Below, piece by piece: positions 9,907 to 20,482 of a stretch of 64,000 nt of DNA. Under the pieces are notes generated by a model. It worked only from the letters and a program-made list of their open reading frames with translations, was not told where the DNA came from and searched no databases. A program made the position numbers and the translations under genes. This stretch comes from Pseudo-nitzschia pungens (Eukaryota > Bacillariophyta > Bacillariophyceae > Bacillariales > Bacillariaceae), in contig CM074759.1 in the NCBI GenBank assembly GCA_037355855.1, positions 3,038,001 through 3,102,000 of the forward strand, read 5' to 3'. Within the stretch, counting starts at the first letter, position 1, and each line of letters opens with the position of its first letter.

Positions 9907-10947
9907 ATGGCCGGAATCTACAGAGATCCACCTATTGCCTACAAGAGTTCCTTCGATCGGACCAAACCGAAACTCTTCACTCTGTACAACGTCGATGAGG
10001 ACCGAACCGACAGCATGAAAGTCCCCCTGTTCACTGAAACCAGAGGATTAGAAGAACTGCTTTTTGTGGAAGAGTCTTTCAGAAATGCAGCAAAGCTCCT
10101 AAGACTCCCAGTCAACATATACCTCACGCACTTCAGCCGCTGCCTCACCACAGACGCGCAAAGCAAGTGGAATGACATGATAAAGGACCCACTGGATCCA
10201 GAAGAATACCAATACGAGCAAGAGGAGATTGGTGGATATGATCAAGCCTTTCTAGACTTCACCAAGCTCTACTGCAACGCCAGAGATGCTCGAGACATCA
10301 TGCACACTTATCTTCGAAGCGCCGAATGCCGGAAGACTCCTTCCATTACATGCAAGGACCACGCAGACCGGATCCTTATCCTCATGAAATACACTCAAAA
10401 GTTAGATGGGAGCAGCGCGCCCCTGTCTAGAGTGAAGAAACTTACTATCCTCCTCCACTCCTTTCCCTCAGCATGGATCGAGAGCTATGGCATTATCCAC
10501 AGTGGAATCCAAGAAAATACCACAGTCCAACACATAGTAGACCACATGAGCTGTCACGAGCGCCAATCTAACAAGAAAAGCAACAAGAACAACAACAAGC
10601 AACAGCAAAAGCGCTCGAACAACAGCAACAACTCTCGCAAGCGCAACAATTCCAACCACAAAGGGAATCAGAACAAGAAGAAGTCCAATCCCTGCAGGAT
10701 CCCCGGTCACAACCACGATTGGTCTGAGTGTCCCAAGAACCGGTTCTCCAAGACCTACAAGGCCCCCGGTAACAACCAAACTGAGTCCTTCCATACTCAT
10801 ACTCAAGCTCTCATGATACCAGGGAGCAATGAGACCTTCCAAGCCCATATCAACGCAGCTCGTGAAGCCGCGATTGAAGAATACCATGCCAATCATGGTG
10901 GAAGAACAGAAAGGAGCATCGATGGGGACCTCATTTGGCTCCCCTGA
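9907..10947 (+). CDS. gag: Gy3 Gag polyprotein
   Basis: 346 residues beginning MAGIYRDPPIAYKSS. The particle-forming part occupies about residues 1-215, and a Lys/Asn/Gln-rich basic stretch about 220-255. The Cys/His motif CRIPGHNHDWSEC (about residues 263-275) is a candidate nucleic-acid-binding finger of C-x4-H-x-H-x4-C type. The tail ALMIPGSNETFQAHI...GRTERSIDGDLIWLP is conserved in all three gypsy copies. The stop is TGA at 10945-10947. The following sequence is open in the same frame into pol, so readthrough of this TGA would give Gag-Pol. The start is supported by alignment with the Gy1 and Gy2 Gags. Confidence 0.92.
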   Translation: MAGIYRDPPIAYKSSFDRTKPKLFTLYNVDEDRTDSMKVPLFTETRGLEELLFVEESFRNAAKLLRLPVNIYLTHFSRCLTTDAQSKWNDMIKDPLDPEEYQYEQEEIGGYDQAFLDFTKLYCNARDARDIMHTYLRSAECRKTPSITCKDHADRILILMKYTQKLDGSSAPLSRVKKLTILLHSFPSAWIESYGIIHSGIQENTTVQHIVDHMSCHERQSNKKSNKNNNKQQQKRSNNSNNSRKRNNSNHKGNQNKKKSNPCRIPGHNHDWSECPKNRFSKTYKAPGNNQTESFHTHTQALMIPGSNETFQAHINAAREAAIEEYHANHGGRTERSIDGDLIWLP

Positions 10948-13900
10948 ATCTCCAAAGGCTCCAAGCCTAAGAAGCCCCCGGCTTCACCTAAACCAGCAAT
11001 CACCTTGCCTCCAGCTCCCCAGGAACTGGATGCCAGCACAGCCCGGCTGTCTGGGATAACGCAGGGAGGAGATCTCCCAGATAAAGAGGGGAAGGAACCT
11101 ACAGGATGGAGTCTTCCTGTTGAAAGCTCAGCAAAGCCTGCAAACGCAGCAACAAAAACAGTTCAATTCTCCGGAACGAACGATATAATGGATACGAATC
11201 GAAAACAACCGAATCGATCCAAGGGTACAGACGCGAAAGATAGGACAGCAGCAATAAATAGACCACTCTTGTCCCTGGCAAGGAATTGGTCCACTGGGAC
11301 AGCAAAAAATCTCTATTGCAATACCCAAAACTCCAAAGACTACACCAAAGGAGGTGCGCTGGAGCAAAATTATTTAAAGCTGCTGTCGACTGCTGGAAAT
11401 ACAGCAGAACAGGCATCCCCGAATAAGAGCAACGTGGCTCCGACTCGGACGAATACGAGCAACGTGGCTCCTATTCTACTAACCAACATACAGTACATAC
11501 AAGGCATCCCCACGAAATCAAGACCACTACTCGCCTTACTAGATAGTGGATCCTCCGGAACTCTAATCAACAAAAGAGCACTACCATTTGGCACCATGCC
11601 AATACGAAGCAAACACCAAGTCCTAACAACCACAGCAAATGGAACCTTTGACACGACCGAGTATATTGTCATGAAAAACACCAAGTTACAAGAGTTTGGC
11701 AACTACACCATCGACAGACAAGAGGCAAGGCTCTTCCATTCACCCAACTGCAAATATGATCTGATACTAGGCAGAGACTTCCTCCACCTAGCAAAGATCA
11801 ATCTCCTATTCAAAGAAGGAGCAGTCCAGTGGATGGATAGAACCATTCCCATGAAAGATACCTCCCTATACCATGACAACCATACCATGCTCATGGAAGA
11901 ACTCGAAGACTCCGAACTCTTTGCTGACGACCTCTCCTTTGCTAATCCATACAAGTCCAAGGTGATCCTAGACAGAGCCTACCAAGAAACAGACCCATCT
12001 GCAGTCGCACAACAGCAGAGCCACATGTCCACAGCAGAGCAGCACCAGTTTCAAGCAATACTAAACAAGTATCCAAATGTCTTCAATGGAGAACTTGGCA
12101 AGTACCCTCACAAGAAGATCTCTCTAAGACTGAAGCCCGGATCCAAGCCCATACACAAAAAGCCTTATCCAGTTGCATACAAAAGAGAAGACCTATTCAA
12201 AAGGGAGCTCCAGAATCTTTGTAATGATGGAGTCCTCAAGCGTTGCAATGGACCGGCCGAATGGGCATTCCCAACCTTCATAGTACCAAAGAAAGACAAC
12301 AGAGTTAGATGGGTGTCAGACTTCAGAGAACTGAATGAACTTCTTGAGAGGCGTCCGTATCCAATCCCTCGAATACAGGACATCATGAACAAACGTGGCA
12401 AGTATACCCACTTCACCAAGATTGACTTGTCCATGCAATACTACTGCTTTGAACTCGATGATGCAAGCAAGAAGCTCTGTACCATAGTCACCCCTTATGG
12501 TTGCTATGAATATCAAAGACTACCAATGGGAGTTAAAGTCTCCCCGGATGTGGCGCAGCAGTTGATGGAAGATATCCTACAAGACACTGACTGCACTGTT
12601 TATATCGATGATATTGGCATCTGGACCAATGGCTCTTTTGACCTCCACATGAAGACCATTGACAAGATCTTAGACCGACTCAACCAAAATGGTCTCAAGT
12701 GCAACCCACTCAAATGTGACTGGGCCGTACGAGAAACTGACTTCCTTGGATATTGGATGACACCTACTGCAGTTAAGCCTTGGAGAAAGAAGATTGAAGC
12801 CATTCTACACATGGATCGACCAAGAACTGTGACCCAAGTCAAGTCCTTCCTCGGCGCAGTAGGGTACTACAGGGACATGTGGCCCCGACGCTCTCATGTC
12901 CTAGCTCCTCTTTTTGATCTCACCGGAACCCCAAAGAAGCAGCCTCCTCAAGCAGCTACCATCAAAGCCAAACAAAGGAAAGCCCCTTCAGCCTTCACTT
13001 GGGGACCTGCTCAGGATAAAGCCTTTCAAGAGATGAAGGCAATGGTGGCAGCAGATGCCCTGAACACTTATCCAGACCTTAACAAGCCCTTTGAACTGTA
13101 CACTGATGCCTCGGACCTACAGCTCGGCGCTGCCATAATACAAGATGGCAAGCCAATAGCCTATTGGTCCAAGAAACTGTCTGATGCCCAAAAGAACTAC
13201 ACTACTATGGAGAAAGAACTCCTCGCAATAGTACTCTGTTGCAAGGAGTATAGAAAAATGCTACTTGGTGGTGTCATCAACGTATACACCGACCATAAGA
13301 ATCTTACCTTCCGAACCCTCTCAGTCCAACGAGTCCTCCGATGGAGACTATTCCTGGAAGAATTCGGTGTCAACCTCACCTATGTTGAAGGCAAGAGGAA
13401 TGTTCTTGCTGATGCCTTCTCCAGACTCCCCAGGATGGATCCACCTACCGAAGGGAAGAAAGCCCTCTCAAAGGGCACCTTAATCGATTTCTTGAAACTT
13501 GAAGTCCCCAAACAAGATGAAGAACTGTTTTTAGCAGAGTTCCCGAACCTCTTCCAGCACTTATGCAATGACGCAGACAGCGAACTACAAGCCTGCTTGC
13601 TGAATAATGAGTGTCTAGTTAACCTACCAAATAACCAAGACCTGGAATGCCCGGTGAACTATTCCAATATCTATCTCCATCAACAGAAAGATCCTACCAT
13701 CAAGTTCAAGATCCAATCCAAAGCCTTCTTCTACCAAGAACTAGAAGGCAATAACATCCTCTGCTATGCCAACCAATCGAACCCAGACAACTGGCGCATA
13801 TACATACCAAGTTCTCTTTCCAATGATACCATTAAATGGTACCATCTTCTGTTGGGTCATTGTGGATCCACCAGGTTATATCAAACTATCTCCGCAAGAT

Positions 13901-14946
13901 TTTACATTGACAATCTATCCAATCTTTGCAAGACTTACATTTGCCCCGACAGCTGCATTAAATACAAGAACCAGCATTCCAAATATGGAAAGCTACCACC
14001 AAAGGAAGCGCCGCTAGCTCCATTCAACGAGATACATGTGGACCTCATAGGCCCTTGGAAGATTACAGCGCAAGGCAAGAACTACAACTTCAAGGCCCTG
14101 ACATGCATCGATCCAGTCACCAACCTCCTGGAAATCATCAGAATTAGGGATAAGTCCTCACAGCATGTATCAGACCAATTCAAGAACTGTTGGCTCTCAA
14201 GGTATCCAAGACCTATCAGATGTGTCCACGACAATGGTGGAGAATTCCTAGGCGCTGAGTTCCAGACTACTCTCAAGCAGTATGGGATTCAGTCCATTCC
14301 CACTACAGTGAAGAATCCCCAATCTAATGCCATCTGTGAAAGAGTCCATCATACAGTTGCTGATATTCTCAGAGTCTTAGTTCATGTGAACCCCCCTCAA
14401 GTCAACACCAGAGCCAGTCAGCTCATGGATAATGCCCTGGCAACTTGCATGCATGCCTCTCGATGTGCTGTCAGCGCTGCCTTACAGGCATCCCCAGGGT
14501 CCCTAGTATTCAATCGGGACATGCTGATTGATCTGCCACTAACATCCAACCTGTTAGCTCTGCAACAGCTCCGGCAACAAGGAATTAACAAGAATCTACT
14601 CAGAGATAATGCCAAGCGTATCAATCATACCTTCCAAGTCAATGACAAGGTATGGATCCAAGAGCCAGATCCAGACAAGCTTCAACCCAGGAAGATCGGT
14701 CCTTTTCCAATCACACAAGTCAATACCAATGGAACTGTAAAATTGCAAAGAACTCCCTCAGTAGTGGAAACAGTGAACATCCGAAAACTTACTCCGTATC
14801 GGGAACCGAATCAGTCGGAGTCGACATCGGATGAATCCACAGTAAGTCAATCGAATCAGTCGGAGTCTACGTCAGCTGAATCCGCAGATATTGAATTGAG
14901 CCAATCAAATGACTCAGATTGTTCGATGAGTCATTGGTCGGCTTAA
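10948..14946 (+). CDS. pol: Gy3 Pol polyprotein (protease, RT, RNase H, integrase)
   Basis: Open from directly after the gag TGA to TAA at 14944-14946; no ATG occurs near the start, and the first TTG (11005) would give 1313 residues. It copies the element RNA into DNA and inserts it. Domains by residue from 11005: aspartic protease LLDSGSSGTLIN near 178-189; RT with LPMGVKVSPDVAQQ and catalytic YIDDIG near 533; RNase H LYTDASD near 697; integrase zinc finger H-x5-H (HLLLGH near 946) with paired Cys (ICPDSC); and the integrase triad D (HVDLIGPW, about 1011), D (VHDNGGEF, about 1073), E (NAICERVHH, about 1110). The protease-RT-RNase H-integrase order identifies Ty3/gypsy. The Ser/Glu-rich tail (SESTSDESTVSQ repeated) is not a chromodomain. 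All catalytic residues are present. Confidence 0.93.
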   Translation: MSKGSKPKKPPASPKPAITLPPAPQELDASTARLSGITQGGDLPDKEGKEPTGWSLPVESSAKPANAATKTVQFSGTNDIMDTNRKQPNRSKGTDAKDRTAAINRPLLSLARNWSTGTAKNLYCNTQNSKDYTKGGALEQNYLKLLSTAGNTAEQASPNKSNVAPTRTNTSNVAPILLTNIQYIQGIPTKSRPLLALLDSGSSGTLINKRALPFGTMPIRSKHQVLTTTANGTFDTTEYIVMKNTKLQEFGNYTIDRQEARLFHSPNCKYDLILGRDFLHLAKINLLFKEGAVQWMDRTIPMKDTSLYHDNHTMLMEELEDSELFADDLSFANPYKSKVILDRAYQETDPSAVAQQQSHMSTAEQHQFQAILNKYPNVFNGELGKYPHKKISLRLKPGSKPIHKKPYPVAYKREDLFKRELQNLCNDGVLKRCNGPAEWAFPTFIVPKKDNRVRWVSDFRELNELLERRPYPIPRIQDIMNKRGKYTHFTKIDLSMQYYCFELDDASKKLCTIVTPYGCYEYQRLPMGVKVSPDVAQQLMEDILQDTDCTVYIDDIGIWTNGSFDLHMKTIDKILDRLNQNGLKCNPLKCDWAVRETDFLGYWMTPTAVKPWRKKIEAILHMDRPRTVTQVKSFLGAVGYYRDMWPRRSHVLAPLFDLTGTPKKQPPQAATIKAKQRKAPSAFTWGPAQDKAFQEMKAMVAADALNTYPDLNKPFELYTDASDLQLGAAIIQDGKPIAYWSKKLSDAQKNYTTMEKELLAIVLCCKEYRKMLLGGVINVYTDHKNLTFRTLSVQRVLRWRLFLEEFGVNLTYVEGKRNVLADAFSRLPRMDPPTEGKKALSKGTLIDFLKLEVPKQDEELFLAEFPNLFQHLCNDADSELQACLLNNECLVNLPNNQDLECPVNYSNIYLHQQKDPTIKFKIQSKAFFYQELEGNNILCYANQSNPDNWRIYIPSSLSNDTIKWYHLLLGHCGSTRLYQTISARFYIDNLSNLCKTYICPDSCIKYKNQHSKYGKLPPKEAPLAPFNEIHVDLIGPWKITAQGKNYNFKALTCIDPVTNLLEIIRIRDKSSQHVSDQFKNCWLSRYPRPIRCVHDNGGEFLGAEFQTTLKQYGIQSIPTTVKNPQSNAICERVHHTVADILRVLVHVNPPQVNTRASQLMDNALATCMHASRCAVSAALQASPGSLVFNRDMLIDLPLTSNLLALQQLRQQGINKNLLRDNAKRINHTFQVNDKVWIQEPDPDKLQPRKIGPFPITQVNTNGTVKLQRTPSVVETVNIRKLTPYREPNQSESTSDESTVSQSNQSESTSAESADIELSQSNDSDCSMSHWSA

Positions 14947-14976
14947 CTGTGGGATTCGTTCAATCATGAGGCACTA

Positions 14977-15289
14977 TGTAACATGCTAGCGTAGGCTAGT
15001 AGTGTTACGAATTAATAATTAACCGAATCCCACATGGGATTCAAATATATATAAGGTATCCATGTATGGATATCTGGTATGTATGAACATGCATGCAGAG
15101 GAGAGCGATTATACGATTAAGGTTACATACAGAATATATGTTATATACAGAGATGGATATTATACGAGAAGGTCGCGATGACCTCATCGCTCATTATTCC
15201 CTCTCTCTAATTTCAATCCCATCTCGTAAAGTGAAATAACACACACAATTATTCATACTACTCCGAAATTTCTACCTTAGAGTGTTACA
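14977..15289 (+). repeat. 3' LTR of Gy3
   Basis: 313 bp matching 9461-9773, ending GAGTGTTACA, followed by the second CACCA and then by resumed Gy2 pol. Confidence 0.93.
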
Positions 15290-17733
15290 CACCAAAGGAG
15301 GTGCGCTGGAGCAAAATTATTTAAAGCTGCTGTCGACTGCTAGAAATCCAGCAGAACAGGCATCCCCGAATAGGAGCAACGTGGCTCCTATTCTTCTAAC
15401 TACAGTACAGTACATACAAGGCATCCCCACAAGATCAAGACCACTACTAGCGCTACTAGATAGTGGATCCTCCGGAACTCTAATCAACAAAAGAGCACTA
15501 CCATTCAGAACCATACCAATCAGAAGTAAACACCAGGTCCTAACAACCACAGCGAACGGAAGCTTCGATACCACAGAGTATATTATCATGAGGAACACCA
15601 AGTTACAAGAGTTTGGCAACTATACCATCGACCGACAAGAGGCAAGGCTCTTCCATTCCCCGAACTGCAAATACGATCTGATACTAGGCAGAGACTTCCT
15701 CCACCTAGCAAAGATCAATCTCCTATTCAAAGAAGGAGCAGTTCAGTGGATGGATCGAACCATTCCTATGAAGGATACATCCTTGTACCATGATAACCAC
15801 AGCATGCTCATGGAAGAACTAGAAGACGCCGAACTCTTTGCTGATGACCTCTCCTTTGCCAATCCATACAAGTCTAAAGTCATCCTAGATCGAGCCTACC
15901 AAGAAACAGATCCATCTACAGTTGCCAAGCAACAATCCCACATGTCCAACCAAGAGCAGCAGCAGTTCCAAGCAATACTAAGCAAGTACCCTAACGTCTT
16001 CAATGGAGAACTAGGGAAGTATCCACACAAACAGATCTCTCTAAGACTGAAGCCCGGATCCAAGCCCATACATAAGAAGCCCTATCCAGTTGCATACAAG
16101 CGAGAAGACCTATTCAAAAGGGAGCTCCAGAATCTTTGTAATGATGGAGTCCTCAAGAGGTGCACTGGACCGGCTGAATGGGCATTTCCAACCTTTATTG
16201 TCCCCAAGAAAGACAACAGAGTTAGATGGGTATCAGACTTCAGGGAACTGAATGAACTCCTTGAAAGAAGACCTTATCCCATACCAAGGATACAAGATAT
16301 CATGAACAAGCGAGGCAAGTACACTCACTTCACCAAGATTGACTTGTCCATGCAATACTACTGCTTTGAACTGGATGATGCAAGCAAGAAACTCTGTACC
16401 ATAGTGACGCCATATGGCTGCTATGAGTACCAAAGACTACCGATGGGTGTCAAAGTCTCTCCAGATGTTGCCCAGCAACTTATGGAAGATATCCTACAAG
16501 ACACTGACTGCACTGTTTACATTGATGATATTGGTATCTGGACCAATGGCTCCTTTGATTTCCACATGAAGACTATCAACAAGATCCTAAACCGGCTCAA
16601 CCAGAATGGGCTCAAGTGCAACCCACTCAAGTGTGACTGGGCTGTACAGGAAACTGACTTCCTTGGATACTGGATGACTCCTACTGCAGTCAAGCCTTGG
16701 AGAAAGAAGATTGAAGCAATCCTACACATGGACCGACCAAGAACTGTGACCCAAGTCAAGTCCTTCCTAGGAGCAGTGGGATACTACAGAGACATGTGGC
16801 CTCGCAGATCCCATGTTTTAGCTCCTCTCTTTGATATAACCGGAACGCCCAAGCAAACTCCTCAAGCAGCTGCCATCAAAGGCAAGCAACGCAAAGCTCC
16901 TTCAGCTTTCACTTGGGGTCCTGCTCAAGATAAAGCCTTTCAAGAGATGAAAGCCATGGTAGCAGCAGATGCGCTGAATACCTATCCGGACCTTAACAAG
17001 CCCTTTGAACTGTACACTGACGCCTCAGACCTGCAACTTGGTGCTGCTATACTACAAGATGGCAAGCCTATTGCATACTGGTCCAAGAAACTATCTGATG
17101 CCCAAAAGAACTATACTACAATGGAGAAAGAACTCCTCGCAATTGTACTCTGCTGCAAAGAGTACAGAAAAATGCTACTTGGTGGTGTCATCAATGTATA
17201 CACCGACCATAAGAACCTTACCTTCAGAACCTTATCGGTCCAACGAGTCCTCCGGTGGAGACTATTCCTGGAAGAATTTGGTGTCAACCTCACCTATGTT
17301 GAAGGCAAGAAGAATGTTCTTGCTGATGCCTTCTCCAGACTACCCAGGATGGATCCACCTACTGTGGGGAAGAAAGCCCTTTCAAAGGGCACCTTAATCG
17401 ATTTCTTGAAACTTGAAGTTCCTAAACAAGATGAAGAACTGTTTCTAACAGAGTTCCCCAACCTATTCCGGCACTTATGCAATGACGCAGACCAGGAATT
17501 ACAATCCTGCTTGCTGAACAATGAGTGCCTAGTCAACCTACCAAACAACCAAGACCTGGAATGCCCGGTGAACTATTCCAATATAAATCTTCATCAACAG
17601 AAAGATACTACCATCAAGTTCAAGATTCAGTCTAAGGCCTTCTTCTATCAAGAACTAGAAGGCAATAATATCCTCTGCTATGCCAACCAGTCCAACCCAG
17701 ACAACTGGCGCATATACATACCAAGCTCTCTCT

Positions 17734-18121
17734 CGAATGATACCATCAAATGGTATCATCTTCTGTTGGGTCATTGTGGATCCACCAGGCTATATCAAAC
17801 CATCTCCTCAAGATTCTACATCGACAATCTATCTAATCTTTGCAAGACTTACATTTGCCCCGACAGCTGCATTAAATACAAGAAACAACATTCCAAATAT
17901 GGAAAGCTACCACCGAAGGAAGCGCCGCGAACGATACCATCAAGTGGTATCACCTTCTATTGGGTCATTGTGGATCCACCAGGCTATATCAAACGATCTC
18001 CTCACGATTTTATATCGACAACCTATCCAATCTTTGCAAGACTTACATCTGCCCCGACAGCTGCATTAAGTACAAGAACCAGCACTCCAAATATGGCAAA
18101 CTGCCACCGAAAGAAGCCCCA
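17734..18121 (+). repeat. 194-bp tandem duplication in Gy2 integrase
   Basis: 17734-17927 and 17928-18121 encode the same integrase zinc-finger segment (NDTIKWYHLLLGHCGS to GKLPPKEAP). The copies differ at synonymous-type positions, so the second was not made by a simple recent slip. The 194-bp length shifts the reading frame. Confidence 0.85.
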
Positions 18122-19066
18122 CTAGCTCCATTCAACGAGATACACATGGATCTTATAGGCCCATGGAAGATTACAGCTCAAGGCAAGAACTACAACTTCA
18201 AAGCCCTAACTTGTATTGATCCAGTCACCAACTTACTTGAAATTATCCGGATCAGAGACAAATCTTCTCAGCATGTCTCTGATCAATTCAAGAACTGTTG
18301 GCTTTCAAGATACCCAAGACCTATCAGATGCGTTCATGACAATGGTGGCGAGTTTCTAGGCGCTGAGTTCCAGACTACTCTCAAGCAGTATGGGATTCAG
18401 TCCATTCCCACTACAGTGAAGAATCCCCAATCTAATGCCATCTGTGAAAGAGTCCATCACACAGTCGCTGATATTCTCAGAGTCTTAGTTCATGTCAATC
18501 CCCCTCAAGTCAACACCAGAGCCAGTCAGCTCATGGACAATGCCCTGGCAACCTGCATGCATGCCTCTCGATGTGCTGTCAATGCTGCCTTACAGGCATC
18601 CCCAGGGTCCCTAGTATTCAATCAGGACATGCTGATTGATCTGCCACTAACATCCAACCTGTTAGCTTTGCAACAGCTCCGGCAACAAGGGATTAACAAG
18701 AATCTGCTCAGAGATAATGCCAAAAGAATCAATCACACCTTCCAAGTGAATGATAAGGTATGGATACAAGAACCGGATCCAGACAAGCTCCAACCTAGAA
18801 AGATAGGGCCTTTTCCAATCACATAAGTCAACGCAAATGGAACTGTAAAACTGCAAAGAGCTCCCTCAGTGATAGAAACAGTGAATATTCGAAAGCTTAC
18901 GCCGTATCGAGAACCATCGGATGAATCCACAGTAAGTCAATCGAATCAGTCGGAGTCTACACCGGCTGAATCAGCAGATATCGAATTGAGCCAATCAAAT
19001 GACTCAGATTGCTCCATGAGTCACTGGTCGGCTTAACTGTGGGATTCGTTCAATCATGAGGCACTA

Positions 19067-19383
19067 TGTAACATGCTAGCGTAGGCTAGTAGTGTTACGA
19101 ATTAATAATTAACCGAATCCCACATGGGATTCAATCGATACCTACATGTATGATATACATGTATGGATATCCGGTATGTATGAACGGGCATATAGAAGAG
19201 AGCGATCGTACGATTAAGGTTACATACAGAATATATGTTATATACAGGGATGTAGATTATATAAAGAGATCGCGATGACCTCATCGCTCATTATTTCATC
19301 TCTTTAATTTCAATCCCATCTCGTAAAGTGAAATAACACACAATTATTCATACTACTCCAAATTTCTACCTTAGAGTGTTACA
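19067..19383 (+). repeat. 3' LTR of Gy2
   Basis: 317 bp, the same length as 7526-7842, TGTAACATGC to TAGAGTGTTACA, followed by TGTGA. It retains the TATA-like ATTATATAAAGAG. Confidence 0.92.
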
Positions 19384-19549
19384 TGTGAGTGGAAGGTCTC
19401 AGGTGGGCTGGAGGTGGCGCCATGGGCTTTGTTGCCGGGCCCCTTGTAGTTCTTTGAGTATTTGTTTCTCGGACACTCGGACCAATCGTGGTTATGTCCC
19501 TGGATACGACAGGGGTTGGATTTCTTCTTGCCCTTGGGATTGTTCTTCT
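19384..19549 (-). pseudogene. gag: Gy1 gag, zinc-finger segment
   Basis: This minus-strand island between Gy2 and Co1 encodes NQKNNPKGKKKSNPCR followed by IQGHNHDWSECPRNKYSKNY and SPPETFHSHV. It includes the Cys/His motif C-x4-H-x-H-x4-C of this Gag family. It links the N-terminal gag piece (28496-29249) with the C-terminal one (7391-7520). Confidence 0.88.
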
Positions 19550-19554
19550 GGTTT

Positions 19555-20482
19555 ATGAAGATATTCAAGGTGGTGCTATGATCTGTGCTAAGGCTCCTGT
19601 GTAGGAGGGTGTACTGGGGCTACAGGCAGCAGCCCCCAGTAACTGACTAACAGGTGCTGAGCTGAGTGCTAGGGCTGTGTGCTAATTGCTTAGCAACAGG
19701 CTTAGCAACAGGCTTAGCAACAGGCTTAGCAACAGGCTTAGCAACAGGCTTAGCAACAGACCTATCCTGATTTAGTATGGTTGCTAGCAGAGTTTACTAG
19801 GGTCGTCGCGTACGATTTGTACCAATCGTACGTACCCCGAGTAAAGCACCTTTATGGTGTAGCTAGATGCTACAGGGTTAGGGTTGCTAATGCTACGAGA
19901 TACTGAAAGATGCTAACCTACCATAATATCTTGCTAAGATACGATGCTACCGCCGGGGTCGGGTCATTGGTGTATAATATATACCATGACCAGATACCCG
20001 GCCCAGACAGTTACCCAACGCGCTAGCATAAGTGAGCTAGCATACGATTGGATCGCTAATAGTTAAGCGAAGCTTAATTAAGCGGAGCTACGCTACGCTA
20101 CTCCGATACGCTACCCGTAGAATACAGTACCAGAGCTACAGAGCTCTGTTATTATACGAGTTATCGGAGCGCTGTCACGATACGATACGATACAGAGCTG
20201 AGCGCTTTGGCTCAGCTCCCTTTATTCACTCTTTATGTTTCACCCTAAATTAAATGCCTATCATGCCCTCCCCTTACGATCGATTCCGATGTACCTCTAG
20301 GGAAGTGCCTTGTATTGCCTAAGTGTATGCAATAGACCTTGAATGGTCCACTGTAGACTCACGATTTGCTAGGACTTTATGTATTGTTATTGTTAAGGCT
20401 TTCCCCTATTTTTAGGCCAGTATGAAACAGTTTATATCTACGAGTCGTCCCCGAAGATCGCTGACGAGCGAATATCAACGCA
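19555..20482 (+). repeat. 5' LTR of Co1
   Basis: 928 bp with six units of a 12-bp minisatellite (GCTTAGCAACAG) at about 19687-19759. A related solo LTR at 513-1413 has four units and the 3' LTR has five. Internal sequence begins GTTTATCAGACCCA; the same sequence follows the Co2 LTR at 62856. Confidence 0.85.

Larger units (their letters stand above)
9461..15289 (+). mobile_element. Gy3: full-length Ty3/gypsy element nested in Gy2
   Basis: 5829 bp with 313-bp LTRs (9461-9773, 14977-15289; about 8 differences by eye) and a perfect CACCA duplication (9456-9460, 15290-15294). Comparing with Gy1, whose pol is uninterrupted here, shows a clean insertion between ...GACTACACCA and AAAGGAGG. Both gag and pol frames are intact, so this is the only potentially autonomous gypsy copy in the window. 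The sequence before the 3' LTR (GGATTCGTTCAATCATGAGGCACTA) lacks an obvious polypurine tract. Confidence 0.95.
9028..18826 (+). pseudogene. pol: Gy2 pol, interrupted by Gy3 and broken in integrase
   Basis: The frame after the gag TGA is open from 9028 to 9460 (KPAS/PAITLPPAP-like linker to NLYCNPGNSKDYT), is split by Gy3, and resumes at 15295 with GGALEQNYLKLL. Protease LLDSGSSGTLIN (about 15460), RT YIDDIGIW (about 16518), RNase H LYTDASDLQLGAAI and the integrase zinc finger are present. The first frame leaves register at about 17928, where the 194 bp of 17734-17927 are repeated as 17928-18121; 194 is not a multiple of three. The rest of integrase (DLIGPW, CVHDNGGEF, NAICERVHH) continues in another frame to 18826, where TAA replaces a CAA codon found in Gy3. 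A further open stretch to about 19036 is the residual C-terminal tail. Confidence 0.87.
7526..19383 (+). mobile_element. Gy2: Ty3/gypsy element nested in Gy1, itself containing Gy3
   Basis: 317-bp LTRs (7526-7842 and 19067-19383) have TGTAAC...GTTACA termini. The target duplication is TGTGA (7521-7525 and 19384-19388), located in Gy1 gag. The element holds gag, TGA, then the start of pol, which is interrupted at 9460 by Gy3 and resumes at 15295. Pol carries a 194-bp tandem duplication in integrase and a nonsense codon near its end, so the copy is inactive. The LTRs differ at about 14 of 317 positions by eye. Confidence 0.92.
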
